Assembly: GCA_036346395.1 (NCBI GenBank)
Contig: CM070604.1
Coordinates: 7,611,904-7,675,903 of the forward strand
Direction: 5' to 3'
Origin: Hsuehochloa calcarea
Lineage: Eukaryota > Streptophyta > Magnoliopsida > Poales > Poaceae
DNA length: 64,000 nucleotides
Below the pieces are notes generated by a model. The model saw only the letters and a list, made by a program, of their open reading frames with translations. It had not been told where the DNA came from and did no database searches. This document shows, one piece after another, positions 11,001 to 22,995 of this stretch; positions within the stretch are counted from its first letter, which is position 1; each line of letters begins with the position of its first letter. A program made the position numbers and the translations under genes.

Positions 11001-12483
11001 CAGAAACTTTGTCAGGTTCGACGGGTTTTGTGTTGTCGACTTCCCTGACAGTAGCGGAAATACATTCTCTATTAATATCTGCAGGCATGCTTCCTACTGA
11101 TTTTGATGCTTTCATATGCAATAGTGGGAGTGATTTATATTACCCTTCAAGGGCTGGTGATACACCAAGCAATTCCTGTGTGACATTTGCAATAGACCGT
11201 AATTATCAATCTCATATCGACTATCATTGGGGAGGAGAAGGCTCAAAAAAGTATTTAGTGAAGTGGGCTTCTTCAGTAGTAGAAAGAAGGGGAAGAACTG
11301 GAAAGCAAGTTGTTTTTGAAGATCCAGAGCACTCTTCGACATATTGTCTTGCATTTAAAGTTGTCAATCCGAATCATGTAAGCCTTTTTCTTTCCAGAAT
11401 CTTCTGGCGTTTGGTTGTAATTTTGCTTGTTTATATATTTTGTGGACTGTTCAAGTGTATCAATTTATAATAGTTCTTTATGCAAGATTTTTTTTTTAAT
11501 TTGTCGCTTGTTTATGTATTGTAGTTACCTCCTTTAAAGGAGCTGCAAAAGTTGTTGAGAATCCAGTCACTCCGTTGCCATGCTCTGTATAACCATGGCG
11601 CTACCAGACTATCTGTAATTCCAATTCATGGATCACGGTCTCAGGCTCTAAGGTTTTCTTTGATTTTCTTACTTCACTCATTTATCATTTCTCTGTTCTG
11701 AACTTCTTATGTACAATTGTGGCAGTATATTGTTGGGCGTGAAGCATTTTTTAACTTGGTTCAAAATGTGATACAGTATTATCTTTTTTTGATTTTTTGT
11801 GTGTGGACTGTGGACAATCATCAATATTTTTCCATAGAAGATTAGACATATTGGTTGATTGAGGAAAAACATTACTCTGCTCCGTTGTTTTGTTTGAGTG
11901 TCCCAGTTAGAACAGGCATTGTAAACTCCTGAATGACGTGTGTTCCTCCAGTGCTACAGACTACAGTGAATATTTGAGTTAGATTATGCATTGACTGCTT
12001 TTTTTAAGAAAAAAGAAATGTATATTAGATGCTGTTTAGGCCAACTATTTGCTGCTGCCTAAAAAAGATCAGCAGCAAGCAATATATTGTAACTGTTTTT
12101 TCAGTGCTCATGGGTTTGGTGAATTGCTGTTCATATTTAATTCCCATATGCACCTAGCAGCTACATGTGTGTACTGCCGTTAACAATTTTTTTCCTGTTC
12201 TTTTAGGTACTTATCTGTTCGCTGGGACATAGAGTTATCAAATGTTGTGATTCTTGTTGGTGAAACTGGTGATTCAGATTATGAAGAACTGTTTGGAGGT
12301 CTTCACAAGACAGCCATCCTGAAGGGAGAATTCAATACTCCTGCAAATAGAATACATACTGTCAGACGGTATCCTTTACAAGATGTTGTTGCACTTGATT
12401 GCTCAAACATCATTGGAATTGAGGGTTGCAGCACTGATGACATGAGGTCTGCTCTGAAACAGCTTGGTATACCGACACAGTGA
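2056..12483 (+). CDS. SPS: Sucrose-phosphate synthase (N-terminal exon(s) outside window)
   Basis: Makes sucrose-6-phosphate from UDP-glucose and fructose-6-phosphate in the cytosol, the committed step of sucrose synthesis. Eleven exons, all with GT-AG borders and matching phase: 2056-2258, 2686-2749, 2941-3639, 3810-3917, 4102-4233, 4375-4551, 10343-10396, 10485-10547, 10673-11377, 11525-11652, 12207-12483. Together they give 869 residues plus stop; the family is about 960-1070, so roughly 100 N-terminal residues are missing on the left. Visible: the KLYIVLIS and [20 protein letters not shown] glucosyltransferase start, HGHYASAG, and the E-x7-E donor-site motif (EQFGVTLIE, window residues 471-479). 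A C-terminal phosphatase-like domain has DFDAFICNSGSD. The linker between glucosyltransferase and phosphatase-like domains is very short. This fits the grass-specific D family, which as I recall lacks the regulatory linker. The frame is open throughout despite a 5.8-kb transposon-filled intron, so the gene may be functional. Confidence 0.95.
5132..5456 (+). repeat. Direct duplication of about 118 bp inside the LINE
   Basis: Segment 5132-5250 (around GGTTGTGGGACTTGC, CATACAAATACGTCC and CAGTATACGTCGAGTTC) recurs at 5340-5456 with about ten differences, separated by 89 bp. Both copies encode the stretch just before the zinc-binding tail of the LINE protein. The first copy is followed by sequence out of place for the LINE, and the second copy continues correctly into the tail. 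This is a local duplication after or during insertion, not part of the normal element. Confidence 0.8.
5839..6762 (-). repeat. 3' LTR of the gag-only gypsy element
   Basis: The better preserved of the two LTRs. It begins TGATGCGGGG on the plus strand and ends CCGCATCA, with the purine tract directly inside at 6763. Blocks shared with 9321-10030 include the GTCGAACCCTCAATT block, the GGCTATAAGCACAACAGGAG block and the TTTGGTTGGGCTTGTGGA block. Confidence 0.85.
8041..8724 (-). pseudogene. Ty3/gypsy Gag protein fragment
   Basis: A 227-codon open frame. It carries the plant retrotransposon gag pattern: FYGSNDPEEYLEWV, then a WW dipeptide in YASSWWQQL, then FVPSYYERELLRL, a QG...VQDYY segment, and ALQDEYFRSLQDLVKYA. 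The capsid-like part is complete enough to recognise. The start codon is unreliable because the upstream coding lacks gag similarity, and no zinc knuckle is visible before the stop. It forms the capsid shell of the element; it lies antisense to the sucrose-phosphate synthase gene. Confidence 0.85.
9321..10030 (-). repeat. Decayed 5' LTR of the gag-only gypsy element
   Basis: Collinear with 5839-6762 but with many small deletions. Shared blocks include TGCGGGG...ATCTTCTCGACG at the start, GGCTATAAGCACAACAGGAG, TCGTGGTC and GTAAATTCGGTGAATGA. It ends near 10030, where the interrupted LINE frame picks up again. One deletion is filled with 15-19 bases that also occur 490 bp downstream in the LINE tail. 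Confidence 0.75.
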
Positions 12484-14359
12484 CACCAAACACCATTTAT
12501 TTTATTACTGATATGAAGAAGAAGAAAAAGGAGCAATACAAAGATAGCAAACAAATACTATTCATTTCCATACTTGATGGAAATGCCGATTTTGCCTGTA
12601 AGTCATGCAGTGTATGTGTGTGGTTGTTGAGCTGTGAATAACATTTCAAATCCCATTCCCATTGAGACCCTGGTATGTGGAAATTTTGGAGTTAACAATG
12701 AGTCCATCCAGGAGTACAGAAGAAACAAATTGGTTAAAATGTTGATAATGGAAAGATTTAAAGGAAGCATTAATTTTGCATAAAAAGCTTCCAAAATATT
12801 ACAAAACTTGGCCAAGCTTACATTTTTTCCTATTTTGTTTTAAATGAAGCTTACTATGGTCTATTATAGCTGAAGAGTGGAGCATATATTTCCTCAGCTA
12901 CCCTCTTTACTCTTTTTTACTTTAGAAGGGCTGCCTTGTGATTGTGTAAGTATTGTTTGACACGATTCGTCATTCTATATATAAAGTTCTGCTGAGATTG
13001 ATGCAGTTTTGTTTGTTCTCCTTGGACGTGCAAAGATCTACTACCATATAGTTGATCTGGAAGAACAATTCTTAACTTCTCTGTTCTTCAAACAGTCTGT
13101 CTTGTGGTTATAGCATTAATATCCATATCCATCTGTTGCTGATGGTGGTTATGAAATTATTGTGGCAATTGTAATGCAGGCGCCAACTCTGACTTCATCG
13201 TATAAAATTCTATGCTATATCTAGATGATCATCATATTTAGATATGACTTGCACTCAAAGCAGCTGTAGTTTGGTGTAGCAGCTACAACAATTACACCAT
13301 GTTTTTTCTTCATTTCACTCCTAGTGTCATTACTTCCATGCCCCTTCTTTTCGTGGAAACACGCATCTTTTCACCCTTTTTTTTTACTTGCTCCTGGGGA
13401 AAGCTGCTCGGTCTTTATATTGCTTGTTCTTGTGTACTACTTATAGAACCAATTTTCAGTTCTTAACTTCTTATTTGATTGCTGAAAAGAGAGTTTGATG
13501 TAGTTGGTGTTGACTTATACCTGCTGCAAAAAAACCTGCAGTATAGTTGGAGTGATTGGTTATCGGTTTATGGTTGGCCGTCCGTATCAGGGGTTGTGAA
13601 GCGGCTCCTCCTCATGCCTTTCTTGTGTAATGAGTAATGTCTAGTGGAATTATATTTGTGAAAAGTCGACTGAACGGGGGTTGGACACTTGCACTTGCTT
13701 GTTTCCTGTTCGTTTCTAGATATTCTAGATATGAACAGTTGCGGTTTCAGTTCACTTCACAGAACAGGAATGAACCATGCCCTCAAGAAACAAAAATGAA
13801 CCAAGGAAAAAAAAACCATGGCTTCAAAGCAACTGCAATGTTTCTTGCTGGTAACTTAGTTTAGGTCAAGTAACCAACCATCTACAGACATCAAGAAATG
13901 AAGAAAAGAAAGTTTCTCCTGAAATTTGCATCTCAGATTACACGTGTACTCAACAAGGCCCAAGTCAAAAACTGAAGCAGCGGATAAGTAGACAAACAGA
14001 AATGGGTCATGCCAGTTGTGTCTCGCTGGAACTGAAGCCAGCAGTGAGCCACCTTTGACTCGATTCCAAGGCGAGAAAAATTCTTCAGCGCTCTGAACAT
14101 GTTCACCATTCATGACCAACTCACCAATCACTTCATGTTGTTAAGACCTGCATGTTTGTTAAAAAAAAATACTGTTAGTAGTACGTTCCTGGATTGGACA
14201 CTGCAGTTCACCATCACACGAGATTGGGTTTAGCTGAAGCTCGTTGTGAGCTCCCACGGTGGCGGTGCTAAATCTGCAGAGCCACAACTAATATAGTTTA
14301 GAGAAGAATCGAGTCCTCATCGTTATCGTGATAATGACAATTCAAAGAATAACCGATAC
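12484..14359. other. 3' flank of sucrose-phosphate synthase; no gene seen
   Basis: AT-rich sequence after the stop codon at 12481-12483. The first few hundred bases will include the 3' untranslated region. Open frames here are short and show no family motif. I see no further gene before the hAT remnant. Confidence 0.5.
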
Positions 14360-15600
14360 ACTTGAAGAGACAGTGTAGGCTCTAGGTGAGCTAGAATACT
14401 ATCGTAATCGACGATGCCTATTTGCTTCGAATGAGGCTTGCATTAGTGCATCTCGTTATGCTGTAGGTATGTTGTTATCAACTTATATATACATAGAAAA
14501 TCAAGCGTCACCATCAGTTTAATATAATTTTCATGTTACTTGTAGCTATATGGTGGATGACTTTTGGAGCGAAGACACCAACTATATAAAAATATGCCTT
14601 GCGGATTGTCTCACTATGTGTTTCCTCCAGTGGATGTGAACGTAATTGGAGCACATTCGCTTTGGTGCATACACAATTGAGGAACGGTCTTGAGTATAGG
14701 AAACTGCATAAACTTGTATATGTGCACTACAATTTAAGGCTGCGATTGCAAGAGTATGAGACTAGAAATGAGGACAGAGATGTAGATCCTTTTGACGATC
14801 TAATTAATGCCACTATGTACGACAGGGATAACCTAATCCATGAGTGGCTTGATAGCTCCATAATAGAATCAGAGCCCGTACTAGACGAGGAAGGTGTGCC
14901 CCTCATTCCATCCAAGATTGTAGTTGATGCCATCCCTGAGGAGGAACCGGAAAAACACTACATGATCAACCGTTGAAGCAATGGACAAAGACAACTATTG
15001 ACAAGAGTTATCTTGGTAAAAGAAAATATTGTAGCCAACCGACTGCAAAATTGACAGTATACTTTGCCTCTCTTACACAAATAAGGAAACGAGAGGCTGA
15101 TAAGAAGAAGAAAAAGAACATTCAGGAGGACATTGTGGAAAGCGACGAAGAAATAGAAAGTCCGTCATCTGATGAAGTGCAGTACCAAGAATCTGGTGAC
15201 AGTAGCTCTCCGTCGTCCGATGATGGTGCTGATGGTGAGACAACTAGAGATGCAGCACAAGACCAACCATTGGAATTCACATGCGAGAAAATTTTTACGC
15301 ATGCTACCCAGAATGAAGATCATGGTTGTCATACTTCAAGAACAATTCATAAGACTTACGTGAGGGGTATGGGTCGCAAAAAATATTATTCTCGGCCACA
15401 TGACTCTTCTTCATATGAATCCCATGCTAGCTCAATGACTTATAGACGTCGAGATGCCAACCTATTACCTTCTGGTAATGATTCTCATTCGTCATACATT
15501 TCTTCTTATCCTACTCACCATTATGGTCTTGTACCCTTCAACAACAATTCAAGAACGGTTTATCAGTAGGTGGAATCCGAATATTATCAACAAGTTTATA
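14360..15600 (+). pseudogene. hAT transposase C-terminal remnant
   Basis: Translation gives the C-terminal dimerisation region of a hAT transposase. An ELEYYRN...ACISASRYAV piece at 14386-14466 is followed, after a probable intron (about 14468-14546), by AIWWMTFGAKTPTI and then SSGCERNWSTF (14627-14659), HTQLRNGLEY and LVYVHYNLRL. SSGCERNWS and VYVHYNLRL are hallmarks of plant hAT proteins. A stop near 14588 breaks the frame. A second open frame (14973-15569), rich in Lys, Ser and Asp, looks like the low-complexity tail of the same protein. The catalytic N-terminal half is absent, so it is dead. Confidence 0.8.
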
Positions 15601-16144
15601 ATTATTGGCTACAACATGCCCATGAAATATACACTTGAGATCAATACAAAGCCTACCTAGCACAATATGAATGACTTGTACTCTTTGATAACAATGAGTA
15701 TATTGCACAGTCTTCACATTTCTCGACAATGTATTGGTATGAATTACCACTATTATTATTTTTAGTATGCTAGTTAAGTTATTATTCATTATCATTAACT
15801 TATATTTTTATTATTTTAGATGTTGCCGAGTACTTGGGGGAGAGGGCTGCGCTAGAGAGTCAAGCTAGCAAGATTTTCTCTATTTTTTGCAATTGCTACT
15901 TCATTAAACTCCTAGATGATTGCTACTTCATTAAACACTCTACAGTTGCTAATTACCAAATTTTCTTTGTTTTTCGGTTTTATTGGTTTTCTAACCGGTT
16001 TTTTCGGTTACCGCCCGGTAACCGGCCGGGAGGAATTTGAATTCAAATTTTAGCTTCTAAATTTTGACCGATTTTTAGTCGGTTTTTCTAGTTACCGGTC
16101 GGAACCGTTACCGGGTCCGAACGGGATTTTGCGTGGTAACAGTT
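15601..16144 (+). mobile_element. Probable 3' end of the hAT element
   Basis: After the transposase remnant comes AT-rich DNA and then, at about 15975-16140, a run of GGTTACCG / CGGTAACC-type motifs (CGGTTACCGCCCGGTAACCGG, TTACCGGTCGGAACCGTTACC). Such motifs are typical of hAT subterminal regions. The matching 5' terminal region was not found, so the element appears 5'-truncated. The right boundary is approximate. Confidence 0.5.
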
Positions 16145-17139
16145 CTTTGATCCTTGCTCCCACCTACTAATCAGGTTTGAACTCTGAAGTTGAAGTTGAA
16201 GAGAGTTGAACGGTTGCCTCACGCCACAGACAGAGAACCTGCAGCCTGTTGCTGGGAGCAAGAGTACAGGACGCAGTGCTGGAGAATTAATTGTGACAGG
16301 TGGGAAGATGGTGGATGGGTGGCCAGCAAACACCCACAACCTCAACGGGTCAAAGCTCAAAAGGGACCCGGTCACCCGGAGCAAACAACAACTACCAAAT
16401 TTCTCTAGCAAAGCACCTGTTTGTGCCTTTAATTGGGTGTGTATACATATATTTGGTGTGATTAAAAGTGGTAAACTACTAAACTTTATGTTCTGAATTG
16501 ACATTGGTATAAGAATATGGGAATTTATAAAGACAGAGATGTGCATTTTATTAAAGCTTCATGTACATTTTATAAAGATAAAGATGTATATTTTATAAAC
16601 TATTCCCCTATGGCTTCCACCGCCACATCGCTCTCACCACCTCTTCTCCTCGGCCCTTGTTCGTCGCCACCGCAACCTGCTATCTGAACACCTAATTTGT
16701 CTTTTGGTCTCGTGAACTTTACTGCCGTTGAACCCATGGTCTAGGGTGTCCTTGCCGCCTCCTCCTAAAGCACTATCCTAATTTAAATATATTACATGTA
16801 ATTTTTTTAATTAAAATGTATTTCAATGTAAAAGAAAATTCGTAACTACTGTGCTTGTATCAAGTTGATAAAAAAACATTTTTTGCCAACATATTGATAT
16901 CTATTTGACATTAGTATAGTCACTTTGAAATTTAATGCGAGGGTCCACATGCCAGTTAATTTTGTTTGGCTGGTATTTGATGTGGGTTTTTGTTCATCAA
17001 AATATTTTCTTAATATGTTTTTATTTTATTTTTCTTAGCAACAGTATTGATGTGGTTGTCCTCCTGCTCTACATTTGCAAGACTACTTGCCCCAGTGGGT
17101 GGCTCTTTCCGTGTTTACACGAGCTAGAGCAGCCAATGC
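16145..17139. other. Upstream region of the heptahelical gene; no gene seen
   Basis: AT-rich, with short chance open frames on both strands. It probably contains the promoter of the downstream gene. No transposon signature was recognised. Confidence 0.4.
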
Positions 17140-17146
17140 CTTTATA
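17140..17146 (+). promoter_or_regulatory. Possible TATA element of the heptahelical gene
   Basis: TTTATAG lies about 75 bases before the start codon and is followed, at about 17160-17215, by a GA-rich leader (AGAGAGAAAGAAAGAGG), common in grass 5' untranslated regions. Position is suitable; no transcript evidence. Confidence 0.35.
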
Positions 17147-17215
17147 GCCTTTTTGCTGTGAGAATTCCAGAGAGAGAAAGAAAGAGGGGCAATTGAGAGA
17201 GAAAGAGAGAGAGCC

Positions 17216-20200
17216 ATGGAGAGTGAGGGCACAGTGAGTGCCCACCAAGAAATGCTGCCGGCCATGAAGGAGGAGATCAAGGGAAGAGGAGGCAAGAGGA
17301 GGAGGAAGCAGAAGAGGGAAGGGGGGAAGAAGAAGTACGGGCTCGTGAGTTACCATGAGCTGCCGGATTACATGAAGGAGAACGAGTTCATCCTCAACTA
17401 CTACCGCTCGGAGTGGCCCATCCTCAATGCCGTCCTCAGCCTCTTCTCATGGCACAACGAGACCATCAACATCTGGACGTATGGATTCATGATTCACTAG
17501 TTAGCTCCTCCTCTGATTCAACTGCATGCAGCACCTTTTCTTGGATGCGTTCTGTATTTTTTTTCTTGCTGCTGCTGCTGATGTTCATGTGGTGTTGTTC
17601 CTGTGGGTTTAGGCATCTTCTGGGGTTCATGGTGTTCTTTGGCCTCACCGTGCTGCATCTTGCTCAGTACTTCCCTCAGGTGGCTGATCTGATAGGGCAT
17701 CTTTCTTGGTGAGACACTCTTCAGATTTTTTACAAGCATATGTCGGTGCAAATTGGTTGAATTTTGATGAATGTGTAGCCAGAATTAGTAACACAATAGA
17801 ATGCTTCAGTAGTTATGGAGTAATATTATAAGGTGTCAACTAGGAATCACATCATACTTGATTCTGATTCATGGACCTACGATTAGTGGGAGTTTCTACT
17901 GACAAAATTGTACAATTAAATCTAGCTGTATTCACAAATCTCACCAACTAAATTCAGTACCAGTACACGTGACCCGGATAATGACAAGATACATGTTTGC
18001 TTCATCTATCATGTGGTTATTATGTTTATATAGTAGTTCTTGAATTGAGATGTCAATATTTAATTTGCTCCTTATCTTCTTCCTGATAATTAATCGGAGC
18101 CTGTTCTCAAAAAATAATAATTAATAGGAGCCATCTGTATATTTGACTGCAGGCCAATCTCAAAGGTTGCTGAAAATGTCTCCAGCAATATAGGGGATGT
18201 CATCTCTGTGAGTAACTGTCATTTCTTGAAACCTTTCATTTATATGGTAATAACAAGAAAAGACACTTGGTAGATATCCACATGTTTAGGAGATTCTGTG
18301 TGCAACTTTGAATGGCTCAACTTTTGATCAGTACTAGTTCGTTGCCTTCTGTTTGCTCTGATGTGCATGATTTGAACTTTGGAGGCAAGGGTGGGTGGGG
18401 ATTCTGATTGCTTCACTTGTTGAACCTTGCTAAATGCAACCTTTAGGGTGCCTTTTTTCTGGTGCCATGACAAAAGCCCACATATGTGTTGGTTATTTCA
18501 TCACAATGGGTTAAGCTTTAGTGATGTGTTCGGAAGATTTGGTTGTGATCTTGTGATGTGATCAAGTTCATCCCGGTGTCATGACCCCTACGACACGGCT
18601 CTGGTGTCGCGTCGCGACTTTCTTTCCTCGTGATCGAAATTGTCGTGTCTGCCTGCCTAAAGAATAACAAGATACCTCATGCAAACACCACAAGGCAGTT
18701 CACTTCAACGTTCTTGAGACTTGAAAGGAAAGAGGCTAGAGGTTTGGGGGCTCTGGAAATGCCAAACGTTGGAGCACAAAGCGCAATTCGCGTGAACGCG
18801 GAGTTTATCCAGTGTGATCCTTCCCTTTCCGTTTTCATGTCAACCTTCCTTCTTCACATGACGCTCACAATTGATTCTTGGACTGTGACATGTTTAGTAC
18901 ACATAATTGGGCACGCACAGCAAACCTCCGTTGGCATTATTACTGTTGGATCCGGATTTTCTAATCCCGAATCCTCTGTGAAAATATTATGCTACTCTCT
19001 GGATCAGTAGGTAGCACTCACATACTCATTGCTGAATCATTTCATACATGGCGTGAATTAAGACATTCAAATATAAACAAACATCAAAGTGATATAGACC
19101 ACGTCGGATCGATTTTACATAAAGACCACCAGACCAAATTGATCACATTACATAAAAGCACGTAGCTACAGCGGAAGCAAAAAAGGGTTAGAGCTCATCT
19201 CGCCATAGGCAAGCGACTGGGTAACCTGTGTACGACTGATATTATCCAAGGATTTGGGTAATATCGGTTGTACGCAAGTACCGACGAGTCCACTAGACTG
19301 GAGCGAGATCTAAACTACATAATCTAGACTATTCTTCATGGTTCCCTTGGCCATCGACTTCGGGATCCTCGTAGTACGCGTAGTCTCCCTGATCCATATC
19401 ATTTGAAGGGTTTGGGGGGGGGGGAGCGAGAGTGAGCACAACTTCCGTGCTCGCGAGCCAACACACAGTATGTAATAGTATACATGCAAGGCTTAACAAA
19501 GATGACTCAGGTTATTTTATTTGCTAGAGCAACATGTGACTTAGCATTTTAAATAAATTGCATTTTATTAAAGAGAGTAAGTGCAATATTTAAATAACGG
19601 TAGAGGTTCCCTCTATTGGAACTCTACACATGCATCATTTTGGTGGAGCTACCTTCGCTCCTTCACACCACTAAGCTCGACGGCTCAGGAAAAACCCAAC
19701 CTCAGACTAGATGAGCCGTCCTGGTTGTAATCCCCCCACAAAGGTTTTTTGAAATAGAACTAACTCAAGTTAAGATCCTATGTCCACCTTTGATCGTAGG
19801 CGCGGCTGTTTAAACAGTTTAGATTCTACAGAGGTTGTACACTGTACCCACAAGAGATAATCATACTCGTTATCCCACATGATTCCTTAGTCATGTAGTT
19901 GAGCAATCGTCACAGTAACTTTTTAAACTACATTGCCCCTTCCGTCATCTCACCCTTATAGGCCAATCCCATAAGTTGTGCGAGATGTTCACCACAACGA
20001 CTAGCGCAGCTGGCCACTTCACCCTTCCTCGGTGTCCCTTTCAAGCCGGAACACATCCTGCCGCTTGCACATTTTCAAACACCAGTTGTGGGATGACATT
20101 CAGGGTTCAATAATTTTACTAAGCTAAGTTGCACTTTACATACTTGTGGTTGTACTTGTTTTACACAGGAGGTCATGATAAGATTAAGTCGTTAATCCAT

Positions 20201-22685
20201 CTGGGCGGTTCATGCCACATACCAACCACCCTCGTGCACGACGGCACCCACCACTCTTTCCATCCGCCCAGATGTGGTACTGGCAAGTTGTTTAGGGTTT
20301 TGGGGAGGAAAACCAATGAACACAACACGCTAGTCATTTACATCCAATGACTGCCCAAAACCACTTTCATGATTAAAAGATGATAAACATGATATTTATT
20401 GTCCTGGTACTTAAGCAAGTCTAGCATATCGCTTAAGTACAATCTATGCTAGTATTTACCACATAATTACTAGGGTGATATGGAAGGAGGGATTCAATTT
20501 ACCAAATGATAGATAATACATAATTAATCATCAAATGGGTGCTTAACTACCTTAAGCTTTAACATACATTCGATTACAGAATTAAATCATGCAACTTTGA
20601 TACTTTAAATAAATATTATTTACATAAAATCTAGGCTCAAAATGATCAAAATATTGACTCCTTAGTTAAAGGCAGTGGGGTCTTGGTACTCTTGAGCTTG
20701 GTCGAAGTGGAGGTCTCCTGCATCTTCGAACCCTAATCGGACGAAAGTACCGGAAAAATGCGCAACAACAAAGAGAGTAAATAAATACCAAACTCATAAT
20801 AAATAAACTCCAATTTGGACAAGACCAGTGCCATTAGAAAGATCTTAATTTTAGAAAATTTTAGGAACAAGTTTCATAATTTTTGGAATTATAACGAAAA
20901 AGATATGAATTTTTGAAGCTTTCCAATTGAATTATTAATTGAAAAGAAAATCAGAAAACCAGATTTTTCTCATGCTGACACGTGTCACACACAACTCGAT
21001 CCACCACACAAAGTCGCTGTGGATCGGGTTCATCAAGCGACGGACGCGTGGTCCACGACACGATCTGCACGGCCGACGCAAGACAAGGCGCGTGGGGCCC
21101 ACTTGTCACCTCGCACGACATCAGTCTTTGGGGTTCACTGTCGGTGGCGTGGCATTAAAAACGCGGTGTCGCGCAGGGCGCGAGAACGAGAGGGGGGAGA
21201 GGGGAGGCGCACGGCGGCGGCGGCCGGGAAGGAGGGAGAGGGAGGGAGCGGCGGTGTCGGAGCGGGCTGGAGCTGGAGGTGGGGAAGAAGGTTGGGCGGC
21301 AGTGGCCGGAGGCGAAGACGAGAAAGCGGCGATGGCGACGGGAGACGGGAGGAGGAGGCGAGGAGGAAGGAGAGAAGAGCGGGTGCGGCGGGTGGCTTAA
21401 AAAGCCAAGGGGAGGGGCGAGAGGGAGGCCGGCGCGTCGGGAGCGAGGGAGGAGGTGAGGCGGCGAAAGCCTCGAGCGGGTGCGGGAGGAGGAGATGGGG
21501 CGGCGACCGAGGCGGGCGCGCAAAGAAAGGGGCGGCGTGGCGGGCGACGCCACTGGCGCGGAGGAGACAGCGGAGGCGCGGATGCTGCGGGCGGCAGTGG
21601 AGCAGCCGGGCCGAGTGGGTAAGTGGGCCGGGCCGGGAGCTCAAAAGCCCAGGTGAGGGTTTGAAGATTTTCAAATCTTAGCAATTTTTTTTTTTGAAAT
21701 TGCTTTGGAATTGCTTTGAAAATTTAGAATGTTACAATTACTTGCTTTTAATGGCTTCCCAACTGTATATGACCAAAGAATAGTGCTTGACTTGAATATG
21801 GTTGGATGTACTATTCATATTATCACTATGATTTAACTGACGATGATTTGATGTTTCATCTCCTGATGAGGACATCGCTGTCTTCCTTTCGAAAGAAGAA
21901 AATGACATTGCTTTCAGATGTTTAACGACAGTATGCTACTACGTTAGGATATGCACTTGTTCTTTTTTTTAACTGTCATGGAAGTAATTCAGTTGATGTT
22001 TCACGTCCAGGGTGCGGCGTCGTTCATACAGACGAACCCGGCCCTCGCCTCGGCGGGCATCGCCGTGACGCCCCAGACGACGCAGTGGCCGTTCTTCGTG
22101 TTCCTGGCCGGCGCCATGTTCTGCCTGCTGAGCAGCAGCGCGTGCCACCTGCTGTCGTGCCACTCGCACCGGCTGAATCTCTTCCTCATCCGGCTGGACT
22201 ACACTGGCATCGCCGTCATGATCGTGGTGTCCTTCTTCCCGCCCATCTACTACATCTTCCAGTGCGACCCGCACTGGCAGGTGGTGTACCTGTCCGCGAT
22301 CACCGCGGCGGGGGTGGGCACCGTGTACGCGCTTATGTCCCCGCGGCTGAGCACGGCCAGGTACCGCGCCCACCGCGCGCTGCTGTTCGTGGGCATGGGC
22401 CTCTCGGGCATCGTCCCCGCCGTGCACGCCACCGTGGTGAACTGGCACGAGCCGCGCCGGAACGTGACGCTGGCGTACGAGGGCGCCATGGCGTTCTCGT
22501 ACCTGACGGGCACGGCGTTCTACCTGACACGCGTGCCGGAGCGGTGGAAGCCGGGCATGTTCGACTGCGCCGGGCAGAGCCACCAGATCTTCCACGCGTT
22601 CGTGATCGCCGGCGCGCTCGCGCACTACGGCGCGGCCATCGTGTTCTTGAGAGCCCGCGACGAGATGGGGTGCCCGGCCAAGTGA
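17216..22685 (+). CDS. HHP: Heptahelical transmembrane protein (PAQR/HHP, adiponectin-receptor-like)
   Basis: A seven-helix membrane protein of the PAQR family; plant members are linked to hormone, sugar and stress responses. Four exons with GT-AG borders and matching phase: 17216-17478, 17613-17708, 18153-18207, 22011-22685. They give 362 residues, a normal length. The N-terminus is cytosolic and lysine/arginine-rich. Next come YGLVSYHELPDYMKENE and FILNYYRSEWP, close to Arabidopsis HHP1. The conserved PAQR motifs are present: Ser-x-x-x-His in SSSACHLL (181-184), Asp in RLDYTGI (201), and HQIFH (329-333). These are the expected Ser, Asp and three-His zinc site of this hydrolase-like fold. 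Start ATG at 17216 sits in a GCCATGG context after a GA-rich leader. Exon 4 is strongly GC-rich, as usual in grasses. Intron 3 (3.8 kb) is enlarged by an antisense solo LTR; without it the intron would be about 0.65 kb. Confidence 0.93.
18577..21736 (-). mobile_element. Long gypsy-type solo LTR in the third HHP intron
   Basis: The minus strand begins TGTAACATTC at 21736 and ends GGGGTCATGACA at 18577, so the unit has TG...CA ends with the TGTAACAyyC-type start common in long grass gypsy LTRs. Inside are a GC-rich 5' portion (about 21000-21660), an AT-rich middle, and near the 3' end a short acidic frame on the minus strand (19329-19397). No gag or pol lies inside. The 5-bp flanks (CCCGG and ATTAC) do not match, so the insertion is old or my left boundary is off by some bases. 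Confidence 0.7.
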
Positions 22686-22995
22686 GAAACCAATTGGCAT
22701 GCACCGGGAAGGATGCATGATACAGCAGATAGAACAAAAAAAAAACGTTTTGTTTGTGAGATTTAATCTTCTTTCTAGTGGTTAATTACAGTTTACAGCA
22801 GCCAGCAAGTGTGCAATATACTGTTCTTCGATTAATGACAAGAATTAATTGTTACAGTTCCGGATCTGTACATAGAAGCTCATGATTGTTTGTTTGTTGT
22901 AACAAGATGCAAAAAGAGGAGGATGCAAGTGTTGCTCGTCATTTGTCAAGTTCCGTTGGGACGTCAGCTGCTGGTCTGCATAACGCTCGTGAGAA
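22686..22995 (+). other. 3' untranslated/flanking region of the heptahelical gene
   Basis: AT-rich sequence with several TTTGTTTG-type and AATTAATTG stretches following the stop codon. It separates the gene from the poly(A) end of the LINE that follows on the opposite strand. No additional gene is visible. Confidence 0.5.

Noticed and set aside
16206..16496. 96-codon plus-strand frame downstream of the hAT end
   Set aside because: No motif, overlapping frames of similar length on the other strand, and no supporting signals.
21019..21681. Long overlapping open frames (95-220 codons) on both strands in a GC-rich block
   Set aside because: All frames are open because the DNA is very GC-rich and repetitive; the products are low-complexity Arg/Gly/Pro. 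The block is part of a solo LTR, and similar blocks occur in related LTRs.
21969..22718. 249-codon minus-strand and 211-codon plus-strand frames over the last HHP exon
   Set aside because: Shadows of the GC-rich exon of the heptahelical gene; they have no family motif.
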